Assembly: GCA_014323545.1 (NCBI GenBank)
Contig: CP058647.1
Span: 1,528,001-1,592,000, forward strand
Origin: Hyphobacterium sp. CCMP332
GTDB taxonomy: Bacteria > Bacteroidota > Bacteroidia > Cytophagales > CCMP332
Direction: 5' to 3'
DNA: 64,000 nucleotides
Of the stretch, positions 33,682-42,670 are shown piece by piece. Within the stretch, counting starts at the first letter, position 1. The number at the start of each line of letters is the position of its first letter. A model generated the notes under the pieces. The model saw only the letters and a program-made list of their open reading frames with translations. It was not told the DNA's origin and made no database searches. The translations under genes were made by a program, and so were the position numbers.

Positions 33682-35007
33682 ATGAAGTCGATTTTAAATC
33701 ATCTAAACAAAAGTTCACCTTCAATTGGCCTGGGCCTATTTCGCATCTTATTTGGCCTAATCATGCTCTGGGAAGTTATTTATTTTTACCGCATCGGCCT
33801 CATCGAAAAATTTATTTTTCTTCCCGCCACGCTTTTCAATTATGATTTTCTTCCGCTCAGTCCTATGAGTGAACCTGCCATGCAAATAATCCTTGCAGGA
33901 ATGTTGCTGAGTGCTGTATTGATCACAATTGGATATTACTTTCGTATGGCCTCCTTTTACTTGTTTTTGTCCTTATCCTATATTCATTTGCTGGATAAAG
34001 GTCTTTACAATAATCATATATATCTTATATGTCTTGTTTGTCTAATGTTCAGCATAAGCAATGCAGATGCTTCATTGACTTTAAAAAAAAGCAGGACCTC
34101 TCCTCAAATACCACGATGGCAATATTTGATTTTTCAAATTCACATTGCCATGGTATATTTTTTTGGTGGTATTGCTAAAATAAACCCCTACTGGTTGAAT
34201 ATGCACCCGGTAAAAGAAATTCTGGCTATCAGGGCAAAAAATTCGGGATTTGAGTTTATCAGCACTCCTCTGGTCGAGAATTTCATTATGTACGGAGGTT
34301 TGATTTTCGACATGAGTATTCCATTTCTATTATGGTATAAACGAACGCGAATGCCAGCCATAATACTCGCTCTCTTTTTTAATTTATCCAATGCCTGGAT
34401 ATTTCGAGACATTAATATTTTCCCCTTTTTCATGATGGGAGCCCTGATTCTATTTCTCGATCAGGATAAAGTTGAATCGTATCTGAAGCGATTCAATTTG
34501 CCAATTTCAAAACAAAAAATCCAAGTAAGGAAACTTACAAAATCCCTTTTAATCGTACTGTCCCTATATTTCATAATCCATTTCATTTTACCCTTTCGAC
34601 ATTTTCTCTACCCAGGATATGTCGATTGGACGGGTGAAGGGCAGCATTTTGCCTGGAGAATGAAAATTCAACATCGCGAGATAGTGGAGATGAAATTTGC
34701 CCTTTTTGATCTGGACAAAAGAGAAATTCATGAAATCGACCCTAAAAATTTAATAAATCTGTCGCAGTATCAGCAGATGTCACTTCATCCTCGCATGGCT
34801 GTTCAGTTTGCTGAATATTTAAAACAATTGGCATTAAAAAAGCTACGGATCAGAAATTGCATGGTCAAGTCAAAAATAAAAGTCACATTTAACGGCTCCG
34901 AACCTTTATATGTATTTGATCCGGATTTTGATCTTTTGCAAATATCAAATCGCCGTTCCTCTATCAATGAATTTTTAAATTCGGCACCTCAAGCAAGGAA
35001 TTATTAA
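33682..35007 (+). CDS. HTTM-domain protein, bacterial homologue of vitamin K-dependent gamma-carboxylase
   Basis: A 441-residue integral membrane protein with several transmembrane helices in the first ~325 residues. Family marks include SIGLGLFRILFGLIMLWE at the start of the HTTM domain, GGIAKINPYWL with Lys166 at the place of the catalytic-base region of the human enzyme, and the soluble motif HFLYPGYVDWTGEGQHFAW. The human enzyme carboxylates Glu residues using reduced vitamin K; the bacterial proteins have largely unknown reactions. It lies 13 bases after the type B cargo gene on the same strand and may be co-transcribed with it. Confidence 0.82.
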   Translation: MKSILNHLNKSSPSIGLGLFRILFGLIMLWEVIYFYRIGLIEKFIFLPATLFNYDFLPLSPMSEPAMQIILAGMLLSAVLITIGYYFRMASFYLFLSLSYIHLLDKGLYNNHIYLICLVCLMFSISNADASLTLKKSRTSPQIPRWQYLIFQIHIAMVYFFGGIAKINPYWLNMHPVKEILAIRAKNSGFEFISTPLVENFIMYGGLIFDMSIPFLLWYKRTRMPAIILALFFNLSNAWIFRDINIFPFFMMGALILFLDQDKVESYLKRFNLPISKQKIQVRKLTKSLLIVLSLYFIIHFILPFRHFLYPGYVDWTGEGQHFAWRMKIQHREIVEMKFALFDLDKREIHEIDPKNLINLSQYQQMSLHPRMAVQFAEYLKQLALKKLRIRNCMVKSKIKVTFNGSEPLYVFDPDFDLLQISNRRSSINEFLNSAPQARNY

Positions 35008-35034
35008 ATTAGTAGCCGAATTGAGACAATTATT

Positions 35035-35547
35035 ATGAAATTTCAATTAAGGCCCTGGAAAAAAGAAGATTTGCCCTCCCTGGTCAAGCATGCCAATAAT
35101 TTTGAAATTGCTAAAAACATGATGGATAATTTCCCGCATCCCTATACAAAAAAGGAAGGGGAAAAATTTCTTGATTTTGTAACGGAAAAAGTCCCCCCAA
35201 CCATTTTGGCTATAGAAATTGATGGAGAAGCAGTGGGAAGTATAGGACTCCACCCCAAAAACGATATTATGCGAAAAAACGGCGAGCTCGGCTATTGGTT
35301 GGCCGAACAATATTGGGGTAAGGGAATAATTACAAAGGCCATTAAACAAATGTCGGATTACGGCTTCGAAAACTTTGATATCGAACGTATATTTGCACGT
35401 CCATTTGGAACTAATATTGCATCACAAAAAGCGCTTGAAAAAGCCGGATATAAATTAGAAGCCCATTTGGAAAATACCTTGTACAAAAATCAGGAATACC
35501 AAGATGAACTAATCTATGCCCTGCGCAAAAAGTGGTTTGAGAAATAA
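35035..35547 (+). CDS. GNAT-family N-acetyltransferase (RimJ/RimL type)
   Basis: The 170-residue protein has the GNAT fold of the RimJ/RimL subgroup: LRPWKKEDLPSL at the start, ELGYWLAEQYWGKGIITKAI as the acetyl-CoA-binding motif A (Q/RxxGxG/A-like, here YWGKGI), and NIASQKALEKAGYKLEA in motif B. Members acetylate ribosomal protein N-termini, amino acids or antibiotics; the substrate cannot be told. It starts 27 bases after the HTTM gene. Confidence 0.9.
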   Translation: MKFQLRPWKKEDLPSLVKHANNFEIAKNMMDNFPHPYTKKEGEKFLDFVTEKVPPTILAIEIDGEAVGSIGLHPKNDIMRKNGELGYWLAEQYWGKGIITKAIKQMSDYGFENFDIERIFARPFGTNIASQKALEKAGYKLEAHLENTLYKNQEYQDELIYALRKKWFEK

Positions 35548-35614
35548 TATTAATCTCTCTCCAAAGGAAAATTAAACATCAAAGGCAGGATACGCGGAGA
35601 CCTTATATCAATTT

Positions 35615-36358
35615 ATGAAACAGCATTACGAAGAATACTCAAATGAGGACTTTGAGGTATGGAAAATACTATTCGAAAGACAAAAAAAAGAATTAAGCCT
35701 TAAAGCGAGTAAGGAGTATAATCATTATTTAAATGAATTGAACAAAAGCTTAAACGCCGATTTCATACCGAGATTCCCGGAATTAAATAATGCGCTTATG
35801 GAAAAGACCAATTGGTCCATTGAGGTGGTGCCGGGTTTGATTCCGGTGGAGCGGTTTTTTGAACTGCTTTCCAAAAGGAAATTTTGTTCTTCCACATGGA
35901 TCAGAGAAAAAATTCAATTGGATTATCTTGAGGAACCGGATATGTTTCATGACATTTTCGGGCATATCCCCTTGCTCATGGATTCCGAATATGCCAATTA
36001 TATGCAGGCATTGGGCCAGCTAGGTGTTAATTACAAGGATCATCCTGAAGTAATAAAAGGCCTTAGAAGTTTGTATTGGTTTACCATTGAATTTGGACTC
36101 ATGGGAAGCCGGGAAAATCCACAGATTTACGGAGCAGGTATTATATCCTCCTTTGGTGAATCAAAACATATTTATGAGAATAAAAATGTGACGGTAAAAC
36201 AATTTGACCTGGATGAAATCCTTGAAAAAGAAATAGTTACAAGTGAAATTCAGAATCTTTATTATTCCGTTGAATCCATGTCATATTTATACGATACGCT
36301 TGACAACTTAAAGATTTCTTTAGAGAAATTGAGTTCAAAATCAAAATTTGTAAATTGA
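35615..36358 (+). CDS. phhA: Phenylalanine 4-monooxygenase
   Basis: This pterin-dependent enzyme hydroxylates phenylalanine to tyrosine. The 247-residue protein contains only the catalytic domain, as is normal in bacteria. The iron ligands are visible: His112 and His117 in MFHDIFGHIPLL and Glu159 in TIEFGL. Pterin-binding segments VVPGLIPVERFF and ISSFGESKH also match. No pterin recycling gene (phhB) is next to it. It appears to be transcribed on its own or with the antiporter gene 37 bases downstream. Confidence 0.95.
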   Translation: MKQHYEEYSNEDFEVWKILFERQKKELSLKASKEYNHYLNELNKSLNADFIPRFPELNNALMEKTNWSIEVVPGLIPVERFFELLSKRKFCSSTWIREKIQLDYLEEPDMFHDIFGHIPLLMDSEYANYMQALGQLGVNYKDHPEVIKGLRSLYWFTIEFGLMGSRENPQIYGAGIISSFGESKHIYENKNVTVKQFDLDEILEKEIVTSEIQNLYYSVESMSYLYDTLDNLKISLEKLSSKSKFVN

Positions 36359-36395
36359 TTCAAGTATTTCATAAATTTGGTTCATACCGAATTAA

Positions 36396-37352
36396 ATGGT
36401 CTTAAATCTATTATTTCTTGCATTAGGAATGGTTCTCCTTATAAAGGGAGCAGATTGGCTGGTGGATGGAGCCGCTGCTCTGGCAAAGAAATATAAAGTC
36501 TCTGACCTTGCAATTGGTTTAACCATTGTGGCCTTTGGTACTTCTGCACCCGAACTGGTAGTAAATTCTTTTGCCGCCGCAGAAGGTCATCATCAAATGG
36601 TATTGGGCAATGTAATCGGGAGTAATTTTTTCAATTTATTCTTAATCCTGGGAGTTGCCGGAATTATTATTCCTCTTACTGTACAATCGAGTACGGTATG
36701 GAAGGAAATCCCATTTTCGCTTTTGGCTATTGTTCTTGTATTGGCATTTGGCAATAATTTCTTCGTAGATCAGCACAGCATTATTTCAAGAGCTGATGGT
36801 TTTATACTTCTGGGGCTGTTTTTTATTTTTCTTTATTATGTCTATTCTCAGTTAAAATCTGATCCTGCAGAAATACAGCTAGAGGAGAAAAATATGAGCT
36901 CCCTTATGGTTACCGTATTCATCTTTGCGGGATTGGCAGGTTTGGTCATAGGAGGCAAAGTAGTTTTGGTAAATGCGGTTTCCATCGCTCATGTATTTGG
37001 TGTCAGTGAAAGAATCATTGGTTTAACGGTAGTAGCTGCGGGAACTTCACTGCCCGAATTGGCTACTTCAGTTGTTGCCGCCATTAAAAAGAAAACCGAC
37101 ATTGCTGTAGGGAATATAATAGGTTCCAACATTTTCAATTTCCTTTTAATCTTCGCCATAAGTGCGATCATAAGGCCCATTCAATATGATACAATATTTA
37201 ACCGCGATCTATATTTGATTGCAGGAGGAACTGCATTTCTGTTTATCGCCATGTTTACAGGAGGTAAGAAAAAACTGGATCGCTGGGAAGCTGCCATTCT
37301 TCTAATTGTTTTTCTGGCTTATACGTATTATCTGATTAATTCGGGTAACTAA
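36396..37352 (+). CDS. Calcium/sodium antiporter, CaCA family
   Basis: A 318-residue inner-membrane protein with about ten hydrophobic segments and the two inverted alpha-repeats of the CaCA superfamily: GLTIVAFGTSAPELVVN in the first half and GLTVVAAGTSLPELATSVVA in the second, each followed by GNxIGSNxFN. These repeats hold the acidic ion-binding residues (Glu in PEL). It fits the YrbG type. It would export Ca2+ in exchange for Na+ or H+. The SET-domain gene follows after 13 bases. Confidence 0.93.
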   Translation: MVLNLLFLALGMVLLIKGADWLVDGAAALAKKYKVSDLAIGLTIVAFGTSAPELVVNSFAAAEGHHQMVLGNVIGSNFFNLFLILGVAGIIIPLTVQSSTVWKEIPFSLLAIVLVLAFGNNFFVDQHSIISRADGFILLGLFFIFLYYVYSQLKSDPAEIQLEEKNMSSLMVTVFIFAGLAGLVIGGKVVLVNAVSIAHVFGVSERIIGLTVVAAGTSLPELATSVVAAIKKKTDIAVGNIIGSNIFNFLLIFAISAIIRPIQYDTIFNRDLYLIAGGTAFLFIAMFTGGKKKLDRWEAAILLIVFLAYTYYLINSGN

Positions 37353-37365
37353 ATAAAAATTTTAA

Positions 37366-37953
37366 ATGATCCACCCTAATACTGAATTGAAATTCATCAA
37401 CCGTGAGATTGGCTATGGTGTAGTTGCCACAGAATTAATTCCTGCCGGTACGATTACCTGGGTATTGGATAAACTCGATAGAGAATTTAGTCCAATAGAG
37501 TTTCAGCAAATGGATGCAATCTATCAGGATATTCTGGATACTTATACCTTTAGAAATAATAAAGGAAATTTTGTGCTATGTTGGGATAATGGAAGATTTG
37601 TTAACCACAGTTTCAATTCAAATTGTCTTACAACAGCTTATGATTTTGAAATCGCAATTCGGGATATTCAAATAGGAGAGCAATTGACAGATGATTACGG
37701 CTATTTAAATATTCCCCGGCCTTTCCGGGCTGCTGATGAAAAAACCAAAAGAAAAAGTGTTTATCCCGATGATTTATTGAAATACTATAAGCATTGGGAT
37801 AAGAAGATTTTAAAGGTTTTTCCAAAAATAAACGAACTCAACCAACCCCTCTCTTCACTTATCAATAAAGATCTTTGGGAATTGGTGAATCAGGTAATCA
37901 ACGGAGAAAGGGAGATGGATTCGATACTGAATAATTACTATAAGGAATCTTAA
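37366..37953 (+). CDS. SET-domain protein (putative protein lysine methyltransferase)
   Basis: A 195-residue protein made almost entirely of a SET domain. Recognisable parts are GYGVVATELIPAGTITW, the SAM-binding RFVNHSFNSNC (Asn80, His81, Ser82), and the catalytic GEQLTDDYGY with Tyr111. Cysteines of a post-SET zinc site are not evident. Such proteins are known mainly in eukaryotes, but short SET proteins also occur in bacteria. The substrate is unknown. It follows the antiporter gene by 13 bases and is probably in its transcript. Confidence 0.82.
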   Translation: MIHPNTELKFINREIGYGVVATELIPAGTITWVLDKLDREFSPIEFQQMDAIYQDILDTYTFRNNKGNFVLCWDNGRFVNHSFNSNCLTTAYDFEIAIRDIQIGEQLTDDYGYLNIPRPFRAADEKTKRKSVYPDDLLKYYKHWDKKILKVFPKINELNQPLSSLINKDLWELVNQVINGEREMDSILNNYYKES

Positions 37954-38010
37954 GACCTCAAAATTCAAGCTATACTGTTATCATTGTATTCTCTTTTTAA
38001 ATAAAATGAA

Positions 38011-38886
38011 ATGAACCAAACCGGAACAATCATTCTGATCGCTGCTCTATTCATTATTATGTTTGGTATGGGGCTTACCCTGACCATGGCAGATTTTAAA
38101 AGAGTTTTAAAATTCCCAAAAGCTGTTCTTACCGGACTGATAAATCAGCTAATTATATTACCTCTCATTGCATTCTCGATCGCTATTTTACTGAATGTAA
38201 CTCCGGAATTGGCGGTGGGCATTATGATCCTTGCAGCTTGTCCAGGGGGTGCCACATCCAATTTGATTACGCATCTTTCAAAGGGTGATACGGCATTGAG
38301 CGTAACACTAACCGCCATCAGTTCGCTGATTACGATAATTTCAATTCCACTCATCGTTTCATTTTCGCTGAATTACTTTATGGGCATGGATAGAACGGTG
38401 GAAATAAATATTCCGAAAGTTTTTGCCCAGCTTCTCATTATTACGGTCATTCCCGTATCATTGGGAATGTGGATCCGGGCTAAAAAGCCGGATTTTGCTG
38501 ATAAAATGGAAAAATCAGTAAAAATTGCTTCCGCGATTGTATTGGCCCTTGTTATTCTTGGCATTATCGTAAAAGAGAAAAACAATATCATAGATTATTT
38601 TGAACAGGCAGGAATTCTAGCACTAGCCTTAAATCTTACAACCATGTTAATTGGTTTTATAACTGCCAAAATATTGCGTCTTAGTTTGCCCCAAACGATT
38701 ACTATATCGATTGAGACCGGCATTCAGAATGGCACCATGGCCATTGGAGTGGCCACTATCGCACTGGGAAGTTCCGTATTAGCCATTCCGGCAGCCATTT
38801 ACAGTCTGATTATGTTCGGAACAGGTTTCGCCATAATCATGATCGGAACGCAACAATCTTCAAAACTTATCCATTCAGAAGATTAA
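38011..38886 (+). CDS. Bile acid:sodium symporter (BASS) family transporter
   Basis: A 291-residue membrane protein with about nine or ten transmembrane helices. Diagnostic stretches are MFGMGLTLTMADFKRVLKFP, ILAACPGGATSNLITHLSKG with the crossing-helix Asn/Ser residues of the sodium site, and TISIETGIQNGTMAIGVA. Members take up organic anions such as bile acids, pantoate or keto acids with Na+; the substrate here is unknown. The 162-base region downstream contains a perfect 14-bp palindrome that belongs to the next operon. Confidence 0.92.
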   Translation: MNQTGTIILIAALFIIMFGMGLTLTMADFKRVLKFPKAVLTGLINQLIILPLIAFSIAILLNVTPELAVGIMILAACPGGATSNLITHLSKGDTALSVTLTAISSLITIISIPLIVSFSLNYFMGMDRTVEINIPKVFAQLLIITVIPVSLGMWIRAKKPDFADKMEKSVKIASAIVLALVILGIIVKEKNNIIDYFEQAGILALALNLTTMLIGFITAKILRLSLPQTITISIETGIQNGTMAIGVATIALGSSVLAIPAAIYSLIMFGTGFAIIMIGTQQSSKLIHSED

Positions 38887-38954
38887 ACCCGTATTTTCCA
38901 GAATCAGCTTTTATTAAGTAAATACCTTGATTTTCTTTAACTAAGTAAATTTAG

Positions 38955-38968
38955 ATGATTTAAATCAT
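38955..38968. promoter_or_regulatory. Perfect 14-bp palindrome upstream of the YceI-porin operon
   Basis: ATGATTTAAATCAT is identical to its reverse complement and lies 81 bases before the first YceI ATG. A -7-like box TACTTTCG is found at 39013-39020. The palindrome could be a regulator binding site; its shape is slightly reminiscent of a Fur-type box, but A/T-rich palindromes also arise by chance. Confidence 0.35.
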
Positions 38969-39048
38969 TTTGAAAATTGATTATCGCTAAGTTTTCAGCC
39001 TAAAAAGCTTTCTACTTTCGAATCGTAGATTTAAAGACTATTCCAATT

Positions 39049-39606
39049 ATGATTTCGAAACGAAGACTTTTCCTACTCATCTTTTTTCTGGCAGCAATTC
39101 AGATTGGTTTTGCACAAAAAACACTCCGTTTGAATGAATCCTCCGTAATGTACGTCCACGGAACTTCTACACTTCACGACTGGACAAGTATAGTTGAAGA
39201 AATGACGGCAACTGCAGAAGTAGATATGGATGGTGAGTTGAAAGATATCAAGTCACTAACTACGAAAATTAAAGTAGAATCAATAGAAAGTGGTAAGGGT
39301 AAAATGAATGATCTTACATACGAAGCACTCAAATCAGAAGAGCATCCCTTTATTTCTTTTCAGTTAAATGATATTAAAAGCATTCAATCCGGTGACATAA
39401 TTGCTTCAGGCAAGCTTACCATCGCCGGTGTAACAAAAAATATTAGTGTCAAAGGCAATTACAGCTTATCGGGTAACAAATTAAAAATCTCCGGTAAAAA
39501 GGACATTAATATGACTGAATTCAATATCGAACCTCCAACAGCCATGTTTGGAACAATCGTGGTTGGGGAAGTAGTAAGCATTGAATACGATTTAATTCTA
39601 AACTAA
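39049..39606 (+). CDS. YceI-family periplasmic lipid-binding-like protein
   Basis: The 185-residue product has a signal peptide ending near QIGFAQ and a YceI beta-barrel fold. Typical features are the first strands YVHGTSTLHDWTS, the segment KMNDLTYEALKSEEHPFISF and the closing FNIEPPTAMFGTIVVGE. Characterised YceI proteins bind isoprenoid-like lipids such as polyprenyl chains. It precedes a porin-like gene by 8 bases, and a second YceI-like gene follows that, so the three probably act together at the envelope. Confidence 0.9.
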   Translation: MISKRRLFLLIFFLAAIQIGFAQKTLRLNESSVMYVHGTSTLHDWTSIVEEMTATAEVDMDGELKDIKSLTTKIKVESIESGKGKMNDLTYEALKSEEHPFISFQLNDIKSIQSGDIIASGKLTIAGVTKNISVKGNYSLSGNKLKISGKKDINMTEFNIEPPTAMFGTIVVGEVVSIEYDLILN

Positions 39607-39635
39607 AACTTAATATGTATCTAAATTTTATCGAT

Positions 39636-40985
39636 ATGAAAAAGCTATTTGTATTTCAATTAACGTTTATTTTCACCCTTTTTTTAGGGCTGAACGCGCT
39701 GGCTCAGGAAGAGTCGGCTGACATGTATGAAAATGAGGACTCCAGAGCAGAGTTACAAAACTTCAGATACAATGACCAAAGAGGTCTGAACGTATTTGAA
39801 GCACCAAAGGACGATACGCCATATAGAGGATTTGGATTGAGAATAGGAGGAGATTTTGCATTGCAATATCAAGGTATAAGCCAATCTTCAAATTTTGCAG
39901 GTGATACGCTATTAGAGCTGGGAAGTAATTTCAATCTACCTACCGCCAATTTGAACATTGATGCTCAGCTGTATGATGGTGTGCGCTTACATTTACGTAC
40001 CTATCTTTCTTCAAGACACCATGAAGAAGCATGGGTAAAGGGCGGATATATAAGAATTGATAAACTGGACTTCATCAAAGAAGATTTCTTATCAGGATTT
40101 ATGGATATGGCTTTCATTAAAGTTGGTATGGATGAAATCAACTACGGTGATGTGCATTTCAGAAGATCTGATAATGCAAGAACAATCTTCAATCCATTTG
40201 TTGGAAATTATATTATGGATGCTTTCACAACTGAACCATTCTTAGAAGTAAATGTAATGCATGAATCCGGAATATTAGGTGTTGTTGGAGCGTCAAATGG
40301 CCGTTTGAACCAAAATGTAGTTCAAAACAACGATGAAGGAATTACCTTTTATGGAAAACTGGGTTATGACAAGCAAATGAACGATGATCTTCGATTGAGA
40401 TTTACCGGTTCATTCTACACCAGTTCTGCAGATCAGGGAACTTATCCAAACCCAACTGGTAGAAATCGTCAAAGAGATTATTTATATGCCGGAGACAGAT
40501 CAGGTGCAAGATATTATGGCATTATGGAAAGTAATCAAGGTGGAGGAAGTGATTTTGATCCAAGATTTAGTCCGGGATGGAAAGGTTTGACAGCTTTCCA
40601 GGTAAACCCATTTGTAAAATTTAAAGGTTTAGAATTCTTCGGCGTATTTGAAATGACCAGTGATAATGACACATCAGGAGGTAGTTTTACTCAACTTGGC
40701 GCAGAATTATTATATAGATTCGGTGGAAACGAACAGTTTTACGTTGGCGGAAGATACAATTCTGTTTCAGGCGATTTTACAGATCAATCGAATACCGATA
40801 TGAGCCAAACCAGAATTAACGCTGGTGCAGGATGGTTCATAACCAGAAATATGCTAGCTAAAATTGAGTATGTAACACATTCTTATGATGGTTCCTTATC
40901 TCCAGAAGGTGCACCATTGAATCAATCAAGGTTTGACGGAGCAACCTGGGATGGAATAGTGCTTGAAGCAGCTATTAGTTTCTAA
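39636..40985 (+). CDS. Porin-like outer-membrane beta-barrel protein
   Basis: I start this at ATG 39636 (MKKLFVFQL), which gives a proper signal peptide ending near NALAQ; an upstream ATG at 39615 would only add seven residues. The product, about 449 residues, has many amphipathic strands with alternating aromatic residues (DFALQYQGIS, VRLHLRTYLS, FYVGGRYNSVSG) and ends in a strand with terminal Phe (VLEAAISF), the usual outer-membrane barrel signature. The family could not be named further; it looks like a 16-18-strand porin. A strong terminator follows. Confidence 0.8.
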   Translation: MKKLFVFQLTFIFTLFLGLNALAQEESADMYENEDSRAELQNFRYNDQRGLNVFEAPKDDTPYRGFGLRIGGDFALQYQGISQSSNFAGDTLLELGSNFNLPTANLNIDAQLYDGVRLHLRTYLSSRHHEEAWVKGGYIRIDKLDFIKEDFLSGFMDMAFIKVGMDEINYGDVHFRRSDNARTIFNPFVGNYIMDAFTTEPFLEVNVMHESGILGVVGASNGRLNQNVVQNNDEGITFYGKLGYDKQMNDDLRLRFTGSFYTSSADQGTYPNPTGRNRQRDYLYAGDRSGARYYGIMESNQGGGSDFDPRFSPGWKGLTAFQVNPFVKFKGLEFFGVFEMTSDNDTSGGSFTQLGAELLYRFGGNEQFYVGGRYNSVSGDFTDQSNTDMSQTRINAGAGWFITRNMLAKIEYVTHSYDGSLSPEGAPLNQSRFDGATWDGIVLEAAISF

Positions 40986-41011
40986 ATTATTTTGACCTAA
41001 ATAATGTTATG

Positions 41012-41042
41012 GGGGAGTTGAATTATCAACTCCCCTATTTTA
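41012..41042 (+). terminator. Intrinsic terminator after the porin-like gene
   Basis: GGGGAGTTGA (41012-41021) and TCAACTCCCC (41026-41035) form a perfect 10-bp stem with a four-base loop, followed by a T-rich stretch. The second YceI-like gene starts 19 bases later, so read-through or a new promoter must supply it. Confidence 0.9.
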
Positions 41043-41054
41043 TATTTATAAATT

Positions 41055-41642
41055 ATGATCTTTTTGCTATTTGCATTTGTGTTTTTTGGATGGGAAAACC
41101 AAAGTCCCTCAGAATACAATATTCGTATTTACGATGAAAGCAAGTTAAAAATTCACGGCACTTCAAATGTCAATACATTCAGCTTTGAATACGACCCCGA
41201 ATATCTTCAGGATGATATGTGTGTGACTGTAAAGAGCAATTCAGATCGAATTTCATTTGAAAATGCCATTCTCAATTTAAAAGTAAAAGGATTTGATAGC
41301 GGCAACAGAATTATGAACAATGATCTTTATGAATTACTTAAAGCGGATTTGTACCCTTCTGTTACTATAGATTTTCAATCGGTGGTCCCCAAAATGAAAG
41401 GTGCCCATCATAAATCACTTTTTCTAAATGCAAAAGTTCGATTGGCCGGCCAGGTTCACAATGAACTAATAGAAGTCAATCCTCAAAAATTAGATGAGCA
41501 TTATCATTACAATGGAGTTGCAACACTTAATCTCAGGAATTATTGCATTGAGCCTCCTGTGAAATTTTTGGGATTGGTTAAAGTCCAGGAAGAACTAACC
41601 ATTAATTTTGACCTGAAATTCGAAGCCAGCGAAAATTCCTAA
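41055..41642 (+). CDS. YceI-like protein
   Basis: A 195-residue protein with a short N-terminal hydrophobic segment (FLLFAFVFFGW) that may be a signal peptide. The fold marks of YceI are weaker than in the gene at 39049 but present: LKIHGTSNVNTFSFEY, GNRIMNNDLYELLKADLYPSVTIDF and NYCIEPPVKFLGLVKVQEEL. It lies after the terminator of the porin gene and may be expressed by read-through. Its stop codon interlocks with that of the radical SAM gene (CTAA, 41639-41642). Confidence 0.78.
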   Translation: MIFLLFAFVFFGWENQSPSEYNIRIYDESKLKIHGTSNVNTFSFEYDPEYLQDDMCVTVKSNSDRISFENAILNLKVKGFDSGNRIMNNDLYELLKADLYPSVTIDFQSVVPKMKGAHHKSLFLNAKVRLAGQVHNELIEVNPQKLDEHYHYNGVATLNLRNYCIEPPVKFLGLVKVQEELTINFDLKFEASENS

Positions 41643-42670
41643 TTCCAGATTTTCGTTCCCTCTGAACAATTGCTGCAAATGTCTATTTCTGATCTGGATT
41701 TGAATAAATTTGATCTGAATGCTTTATAAGCATCGTTATTCCATATTTCTTCAAACTTATTTTCCTTTATATTTCCCATCGAATGATTTGAATCCTTGTC
41801 GAAACAGCAGGGCACTACATCTCCATTCCATGTTATAACCGCAGAATGCCACATTTTCCAGCAGTGGTTATCCATTCGGTTTTTAAGTACCCATTTTCCT
41901 TCATCATTGTATTTATATCTCGACAGCGATTCATCAGATGGAATAAATGCTGAGCCGTTTTCATAGTTGTTGATCTGGGCCGTTTTAATAAGGACTCTGT
42001 CCACACCGAGTTGCGCACCAAATGCATTAACATCTTTGAGCTGATGTTCATTTGTGCCCATTGCAATAAATTGTAAATCAATAAAGGGTTTTCGCGATTT
42101 TAGCTTTTTCTTAATACTTACCAGATTATTCAAGCCATCGCTTACTTTGCTCAAATCCCCTCCAATTCTGTATTTTTCATACGTTTCCTGATCCAGCCCA
42201 TCGATGGATACAATAATTCGGTCCAAACCGCTTTTTACAGTTTTTTCGGCATTTTCAGGATTTAAAAAATGCGCATTGGTGCTGGTATTCGTATAGATAT
42301 CAGATTCTGAGGCAATTCTTACAAAATCAAAGAAATGTTGATTGAGATAAGGTTCCCCCTGAAAATAAAGCGTCAGATAAATTAAATACTCCCTGACATC
42401 CTCTATTATTCTAGAATACAAGCCCGGCTCCAACATACCGGTTGGCCTTGTAAAAGCCCTCAAACCACTAATACATTCCGGACATCTGAGATTGCATGAG
42501 GTCGTGGGTTCAACTGATAGCGCAAAAGGCATTGCCGGATGCAAAACTTTTCCAGTTTTTCTTGAGTGTCTGTAAGACTGATAGACTTCAATGGCATTTC
42601 TCAACTTTTTAAAATTGACCTTGCCTGCCAAATTGATTGCCTCCCTATATTGTAATCCTAAGTTTTTCAA
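41639..42670 (-). CDS. Radical SAM protein with SPASM domain
   Basis: The 343-residue protein has the radical SAM cluster motif with Cys59, Cys63 and Cys66 (SCNLRCPEC) after VEPTT, followed by barrel segments (YLTLYFQGEPYLN, IVSIDGLDQETYEKYR). The C-terminus is a SPASM domain with VVPCCFDKD and a final ICSNC, which would bind an additional iron-sulfur cluster. SPASM proteins modify peptides, cofactors or other targets; no small peptide gene is seen beside it. The start is TTG 42668-42670, overlapping the TGA of the upstream deiodinase-like gene (TTGA), so translation is coupled. Confidence 0.88.
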   Translation of the reverse strand: MKNLGLQYREAINLAGKVNFKKLRNAIEVYQSYRHSRKTGKVLHPAMPFALSVEPTTSCNLRCPECISGLRAFTRPTGMLEPGLYSRIIEDVREYLIYLTLYFQGEPYLNQHFFDFVRIASESDIYTNTSTNAHFLNPENAEKTVKSGLDRIIVSIDGLDQETYEKYRIGGDLSKVSDGLNNLVSIKKKLKSRKPFIDLQFIAMGTNEHQLKDVNAFGAQLGVDRVLIKTAQINNYENGSAFIPSDESLSRYKYNDEGKWVLKNRMDNHCWKMWHSAVITWNGDVVPCCFDKDSNHSMGNIKENKFEEIWNNDAYKAFRSNLFKSRSEIDICSNCSEGTKIWN

